A DNA stretch of 64,000 nt from positions 868,001 to 932,000 of the forward strand of contig CAWHOY010000005.1 of NCBI GenBank assembly GCA_963831155.1, read 5' to 3'. Source of the DNA: CAVRXQ01 sp963831155. GTDB taxonomy: Bacteria; Actinomycetota; Acidimicrobiia; Acidimicrobiales; Bog-793. The notes beneath the pieces were generated by a model. It saw only the letters and a list, made by a program, of their open reading frames with translations, searched no databases and was not told where the DNA came from. Below, one piece after another: positions 60,206 to 64,000 of this stretch (its first letter is position 1; every line of letters starts with the position of its first letter). A program made the translations under genes and the position numbers.

Positions 60206-60219
60206 CGAACGGGTGTTCC
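60206..60219. promoter_or_regulatory. LexA box 2
   Basis: CGAACGGGTGTTCC, one mismatch to CGAACnnnnGTTCG; 29 bp from box 1. Confidence 0.75.
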
Positions 60220-60220
60220 A

Positions 60221-60234
60221 CGAACGGATGTTTG
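60221..60234. promoter_or_regulatory. LexA box 3
   Basis: CGAACGGATGTTTG, one mismatch to consensus; 15 bp from box 2 and overlapping the lexA -35 element. Confidence 0.72.
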
Positions 60235-60261
60235 CATGGGGGTGTCTCACCGCGGTACGGT
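60232..60261 (+). promoter_or_regulatory. lexA promoter
   Basis: TTGCAT (60232-60237), 18-nt spacer, TACGGT (60256-60261); leader of about 28 nt to GTG 60297. LexA box 3 covers the -35 element, consistent with autorepression. Confidence 0.55.
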
Positions 60262-60296
60262 GACGACCGTCCACGTCCGCGAACAGGGGGAATGCC

Positions 60297-60932
60297 GTGG
60301 CCGAGACCCAGCTTTCGGGAAAGCGGCGCCAGATCCTCGAATTCATCGAGCGCCAGGTGCGTGAGCGCGGCTACCCCCCTTCGGTACGCGAAATCGGCGA
60401 GGCGGTCGGGCTGACGTCCTCGTCGACGGTTCACACCCACCTCCAGATCCTCCAGCGGCACGGTTTCCTTCGGCGCGACCCGACCAAGCCGCGGGCGATC
60501 GTCGTCTCCTTCGAACCCTCATCGGGCGCGGCGATCGGGGTGCGTCCGGTCGCGCACGTACCGCTCGTCGGCAACGTGGCGGCTGGCACCGGCGTCTTGG
60601 CCGAAGAGAACGTCGAAGAAGTCCTCCCCGTCCCCGAGGATCTCACCGGCCCCGGGGAGCTGTTCATGCTGCGAGTGCGGGGCGATTCGATGATCGGAGC
60701 CGGCATCTTTGACGGTGACCTCGTCGTCGTCCGCAGCCAGCAGGAGGTCGATCCGGGCGACGTCGTCGTCGCCGGCATCGGTGAAGACGAAGCGACGGTG
60801 AAGACCTACCGGCGGCGGCGCAACAAGGTCGTCCTTGTACCGTCCAACCCCGAGTTCGACGAGATCGAGCTCGCTCCCGACGGCGTCACGATCTACGGCA
60901 AGGTCGTGACGGTGCTGCGAGCGCTCAGCTGA
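60297..60932 (+). CDS. lexA: SOS repressor LexA
   Basis: A 211-aa repressor. Winged helix (residues 1-70: GYPPSVREIGEAVGL, SSSTVHTHLQILQRHGFLRR), self-cleavage site A96-G97 in NVAAGTG, and the Ser-Lys dyad S131 (RGDSM) and K169 (ATVKTY). GTG start with AGGGGG 8 nt ahead. Three LexA boxes lie between it and the divergent LysM gene. Confidence 0.95.
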   Translation: MAETQLSGKRRQILEFIERQVRERGYPPSVREIGEAVGLTSSSTVHTHLQILQRHGFLRRDPTKPRAIVVSFEPSSGAAIGVRPVAHVPLVGNVAAGTGVLAEENVEEVLPVPEDLTGPGELFMLRVRGDSMIGAGIFDGDLVVVRSQQEVDPGDVVVAGIGEDEATVKTYRRRRNKVVLVPSNPEFDEIELAPDGVTIYGKVVTVLRALS

Positions 60933-60948
60933 ATCTCGTCCGTTCGCG

Positions 60949-61947
60949 TCAGCTCGTCGCGAGGACGACCGCCAAGAACACGAGGTAGCTCCCGACAATC
61001 GCCGCACCGACGAGGCGGTTGAATCCAGAGCGGGCGAATCCCGCCACGACGAGCAGGAGCGACATCGCGACGTACCACGCCGCGACGAGCGTCACGCGCC
61101 CAGACGGATCACCGATTCCGAAGATCGTCGCCGGAATAAGGAGCCCAGCCGTCAGGTTCAAGGCGTTCGAGTTGAACGCCGTGCTGAGCGTCGCCGCACC
61201 ACGCTTGCGACGAGCGAGGTACACACCAGCGACCGCGTTCGGCAGACTCGTCACCGCCGCGAGGACGATCCCCCCGACGACGATCCCCGGCACGTGGAAA
61301 TGCCCGCCGAGGGACGCGCCGGCGCGCTCCATGGCTGCGCTCGCGACGACCACGGCGACGAGCGCGACCGCGCCGAGCGCGAAGTCCGCACGTTGTGCTC
61401 GTGTCGGCGGGATCGTCGCTATCAGCTCTCCTTCTTCCTCGCGGATCGCTACGACGAACCAACGCCGGCGCGCCGCGGCGAGCGGGAAGGCACGAGGCAG
61501 CCGGCCGTGGGTCGCGCTCAGCGCGACATACGGCGCGATCACGACGACGACGAGCACGAGACCGACGGCCGGAGAAAGCACGCCGAGCACCGCCAGCAAG
61601 CAGATGACGGCCGTCCAAACAGTCACGACGCCGGTGAGCGCGACGACCCGCCAATGTAAAGCGATGCTCCCGGCAGCCAGCGCGCCGACGCCCAACAGCG
61701 CAGCGAGGTTGAAGACGTTCGACCCGAGTACGACGCCGGCGCCGATTTGACGCTGGTGGTGAATGAGCGCGCTGACCGCGGAGGTGATCTCGGGCGCATC
61801 GGCGGCAAGCGCGGCAATCAGTCCGAGGATCGCCTCGGATGCCCCGAATCGGCGACTGATGCGCTCGATGCGCGAGACGAGCATCCAACTCGTCGCCAGG
61901 CTGACGGCCGCGCCGATGACGAATACGACGGCGTTCGAAGTCACCAT
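60949..61947 (-). CDS. CaCA-family sodium/calcium exchanger-like protein
   Basis: A 332-aa membrane protein with about ten helices and two inverted alpha repeats: LGLIAALAADAPEITSAVSA with GSNVFN, and GIVLAAVTSLPNAVAGVYLA with FNSNALN. The first repeat has Asp and Glu where ion ligands sit, but the second has Asn/Pro in place of the usual acidic residue, so ion choice is uncertain. Convergent with lexA, 16 bp apart. Confidence 0.82.
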   Translation of the reverse strand: MVTSNAVVFVIGAAVSLATSWMLVSRIERISRRFGASEAILGLIAALAADAPEITSAVSALIHHQRQIGAGVVLGSNVFNLAALLGVGALAAGSIALHWRVVALTGVVTVWTAVICLLAVLGVLSPAVGLVLVVVVIAPYVALSATHGRLPRAFPLAAARRRWFVVAIREEEGELIATIPPTRAQRADFALGAVALVAVVVASAAMERAGASLGGHFHVPGIVVGGIVLAAVTSLPNAVAGVYLARRKRGAATLSTAFNSNALNLTAGLLIPATIFGIGDPSGRVTLVAAWYVAMSLLLVVAGFARSGFNRLVGAAIVGSYLVFLAVVLATS

Positions 61948-62118
61948 GTCGACACCGAGCTGACGGCGCGATTGCCCGGTCCGCGTGGTACGGGCGTCAA
62001 AAGCTCACGAAGAAGACGGCGCATCCAGTCGGCCCCCAAAAAGGATCAGTGCCGACCAGACTTCCCGGCGCGCCAAACCAATCGTATCGACTGGCGCGAT
62101 CGCCGCGTCGATCGAGGA

Positions 62119-63192
62119 TCAATCCCCCTGCAAAAGCGACCACAACGTCGCGTACACCCGTTCCAGGTCGTGGCGCGTAACGAATTCGTCCGGTCGATGC
62201 GCGAGTTCAGGATCACCCGGTCCGAAATTCGCTGCCGGTATCCCGTGCTCCGCGAAATGCGCGACATCGGTCCAGCCGAGCTTTGCCCGCGGCGAACCAC
62301 CCGATCTTTCGACGAGCTGTGCGAGCAGCGGATGGTCGAGCGACGGCGGCGCCGCGATGTCGACCTCCTCGATGTCGAGGGCGTCACCGATCGACGGGTC
62401 GAGGGCCGGTCCGACGAGCTGTTCGACCGCCGCGAACGCGCTCGGTGTGTCACGGTCTGGGGCGAAGCGATAGCTCAGATGCGCGACCGCGAGGTCCGGG
62501 ACGACGTTGCCCGCCACTCCCCCCTCGACGCTCACCGCCTGCAGCGACTCCCGGTACTCACATCCGTCGAGAACCGGGCGTCGCTCCTCGAACGCCGCGA
62601 CGCGCTCGAGGGCCTTGCCCAGCCGGTGGATCGCGTTCATCCCCGTCCACGGCCGCGCGACGTGCGCACGACGGCCTTGCGTCCGCAGCGCGAGTCGCAT
62701 CACTCCCTGGCAACCTGCTTCGACGACCGCGGCCGTCGGCTCGAGGAGGATCGCCGCGTCACCGGCGAGGAGGTCGGGCCGTTGCTCGTGGACTGCGGCG
62801 AGTCCAGAATTCGCCCTTCCGGTCTCCTCGCAGGCGTAGAAGACGAACGTCACGTCGACTCGCGGGGAAGAGATGCGCCGGGCTAGCTCAAGCGCCACGG
62901 CGACACCGCCTTTCATGTCGGCGCTGCCGAGGCCGAGGCATTTGTCACCGTCGATGTGCGCCTTGTCGTTACCGGCCGCAGGCACCGTGTCGAGGTGGCC
63001 GGCGAGAACGAGACGGCTTTGAGCGTCGAGCCGGGTGCGCGCGACGACATTGTCGGCGACGCGCGTCAATTCGAGATCGTCCACGTTTGCCAGCGCGTTC
63101 GCGACGTACGAGGCGATCGTGGCCTCGTTTCCGCTCACCGACGGGATATCGACGAGCTCGGCCGTCAATGCGAGCAGATCCGTCGGCGCCAT
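62119..63192 (-). CDS. dapE: Succinyl-diaminopimelate desuccinylase
   Basis: A 357-aa M20 metalloamidase. Zn ligands in GHLDTVP (H66, D68), D92 in GSADMKGG and the catalytic E122-E123 in CEETG; the lid domain holds HVARPWTGMNAIHRLG. It releases LL-diaminopimelate in the succinylase route to meso-DAP and lysine. ATG 63192, two bases after dapD. The 171-bp stretch between dapE and the exchanger gene shows nothing. Confidence 0.9.
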   Translation of the reverse strand: MAPTDLLALTAELVDIPSVSGNEATIASYVANALANVDDLELTRVADNVVARTRLDAQSRLVLAGHLDTVPAAGNDKAHIDGDKCLGLGSADMKGGVAVALELARRISSPRVDVTFVFYACEETGRANSGLAAVHEQRPDLLAGDAAILLEPTAAVVEAGCQGVMRLALRTQGRRAHVARPWTGMNAIHRLGKALERVAAFEERRPVLDGCEYRESLQAVSVEGGVAGNVVPDLAVAHLSYRFAPDRDTPSAFAAVEQLVGPALDPSIGDALDIEEVDIAAPPSLDHPLLAQLVERSGGSPRAKLGWTDVAHFAEHGIPAANFGPGDPELAHRPDEFVTRHDLERVYATLWSLLQGD

Positions 63193-63194
63193 CG

Positions 63195-64000
63195 TCAGTT
63201 TGCGATCCCCGCGTCCCTGAGGATGTCGTTGAGGCGCGCTTTGTCGTGACGCTCCCCCGGTGTGAGGCGTCGCAGAACGAGCACGCACGGCAGGAAGAAC
63301 TCGCCGCCCGGGAACTCCCGCCGCCGCGACGCGCCGACGGCGACCGACCACTCCGGAACCCAGCCACGCGAGAGCTCCTCACCGGTCTCGGCGTCGTAGA
63401 CGGGCATCGATCCGGTGAGGATCGTCCCCGCCCCCACGACAGCACCCGTGCCGACGCGCGCCCCTTCGGTGATCATCGATCTGCTGCCGATCATCACGTC
63501 GTCCTCGACGACGACGGGCACCGCGTTCGCGGGCTCGAGCACGCCGCCAATTCCGACTCCTCCCGAGAGGTGGACGCGCGCCCCGATCTGCGCGCACGAG
63601 CCGACCGTCGCCCAAGTGTCGACCATCGTCTCCGCGCCGACGCGGGCTCCGATGTTCACGTAGCTCGGCATCATCACGACTCCGCGGTCGAGGAACGCCC
63701 CAAAGCGCGCGGACGCGCCGGGGACGACGCGCACGCCGGCCTCGACGTAGCCGCGCTTCAAAGGGATCTTGTCGGCGTATTCGAACGGTCCAAGCTCGCA
63801 GACCTCGATCTCAGAGATGAGGAAATAAAGAAGGATCGCCTCGCGGAGCCACGAGTGGACGACGACTCCGTCGTCGATGACCTCGGCGACCCGGGCGACG
63901 CCGGTGTCGAGGAGGCGGACCGCCTCGGTGATCGGGCGACGCGCGTCATCATCGCGCCGGTCGAGCGTGTCCTTGGTCGACCAGAGCTCGTCGATCGTCT
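63195..64000 (-). CDS. dapD: Tetrahydrodipicolinate N-succinyltransferase (runs off right edge)
   Basis: The 3' 268 codons of dapD, open to the window edge. The N-terminal part reads AVRLLDTGVARVAEVIDDG and VHSWLREAILLYFLIS; the left-handed beta-helix holds GAFLDRGVVMMPSYVNIGARV and TWATVGSCAQIGARVHLSGG, ending GVGIGGVLEP. These match E. coli-type DapD closely. It succinylates tetrahydrodipicolinate using succinyl-CoA. Only a few N-terminal residues should be missing (E. coli DapD is 274 aa). Confidence 0.93.
   Translation of the reverse strand, partial: TIDELWSTKDTLDRRDDDARRPITEAVRLLDTGVARVAEVIDDGVVVHSWLREAILLYFLISEIEVCELGPFEYADKIPLKRGYVEAGVRVVPGASARFGAFLDRGVVMMPSYVNIGARVGAETMVDTWATVGSCAQIGARVHLSGGVGIGGVLEPANAVPVVVEDDVMIGSRSMITEGARVGTGAVVGAGTILTGSMPVYDAETGEELSRGWVPEWSVAVGASRRREFPGGEFFLPCVLVLRRLTPGERHDKARLNDILRDAGIAN

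Noticed and set aside
1..64000. tRNA, rRNA, CRISPR arrays, insertion sequences, prophage
   Set aside because: I looked for tRNA-like T-loop/CCA ends, repeated spacers, transposase or integrase motifs and found none I could support.

Overview
The window is GC-rich, densely packed bacterial chromosome. The content points to Actinomycetota: a three-subunit proton-translocating transhydrogenase, SepF/YlmD/YlmE/YggT/DivIVA after ftsZ, actinobacterial-type LexA boxes, a DprE2-like reductase, a DUF3040 protein and a TraR/DksA-lspA-rluD block. Class Acidimicrobiia is my best guess, but no marker here proves it. I see no rRNA, tRNA, CRISPR array, phage or insertion sequence. Many same-strand neighbours overlap by ATGA or GTGA, so long polycistronic operons with coupled translation dominate. 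A second group of genes has a TANNNT box 6-7 nt before the start codon, which suggests leaderless transcripts.

Layout. 1-1690 is a decayed, gene-poor stretch: the start of a lipoprotein gene running off the left edge, a fragment of an AhpD-like gene, a PRC-barrel-like protein and a second lipoprotein signal-peptide remnant. 1688-13763 holds a secreted G1-family (eqolisin) peptidase, a zinc-ribbon/inositol-phosphatase pair, a glucokinase-pepA-cobalamin adenosyltransferase-phosphodiesterase operon, an Rrf2 regulator with a strong terminator, and a frameshifted secreted repeat protein. 13944-20678 has a sigma factor with a shortened domain 3, rluD, lspA, a DksA-type protein with a histone-like tail, a YggU protein and a type-2-like ileS.

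20699-38637 is the division and cell-wall (dcw) cluster on the minus strand: mraZ, rsmH, ftsL, ftsI, murE, mraY, murD, ftsW, murG, murC, murB, ftsQ, ftsZ, ylmD, ylmE, sepF, yggT, divIVA. murF is absent from its usual place, divIVA carries a frameshift in this sequence, and a long inverted repeat covers the ribosome-binding site and start codon of rsmH. dapE and dapD at the right edge supply meso-diaminopimelate, matching the DNPR motif of MurE.

38757-53490 is a redox-metabolism island. On the minus strand lie porC, porA, porB, a GltD-PorD fusion flavoprotein, then pntAa, pntAb and pntB. Divergently on the plus strand lies a group 3b-type [NiFe] hydrogenase operon: hydB, a cyclic-nucleotide-binding protein, hydG, hydD, hydA, a maturation protease, a HypC-like chaperone, an EamA transporter and one unknown gene. 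Together they could exchange electrons between H2, NADPH, NADH, ferredoxin and 2-oxoacids.

53522-64000 carries a DprE2-like reductase, small membrane proteins, a lipoate ligase-like protein, an HNH nuclease, dinB, a PIG-L deacetylase, nrdR, a LysM protein divergent from lexA across three LexA boxes, a CaCA exchanger, dapE and the 3' part of dapD.
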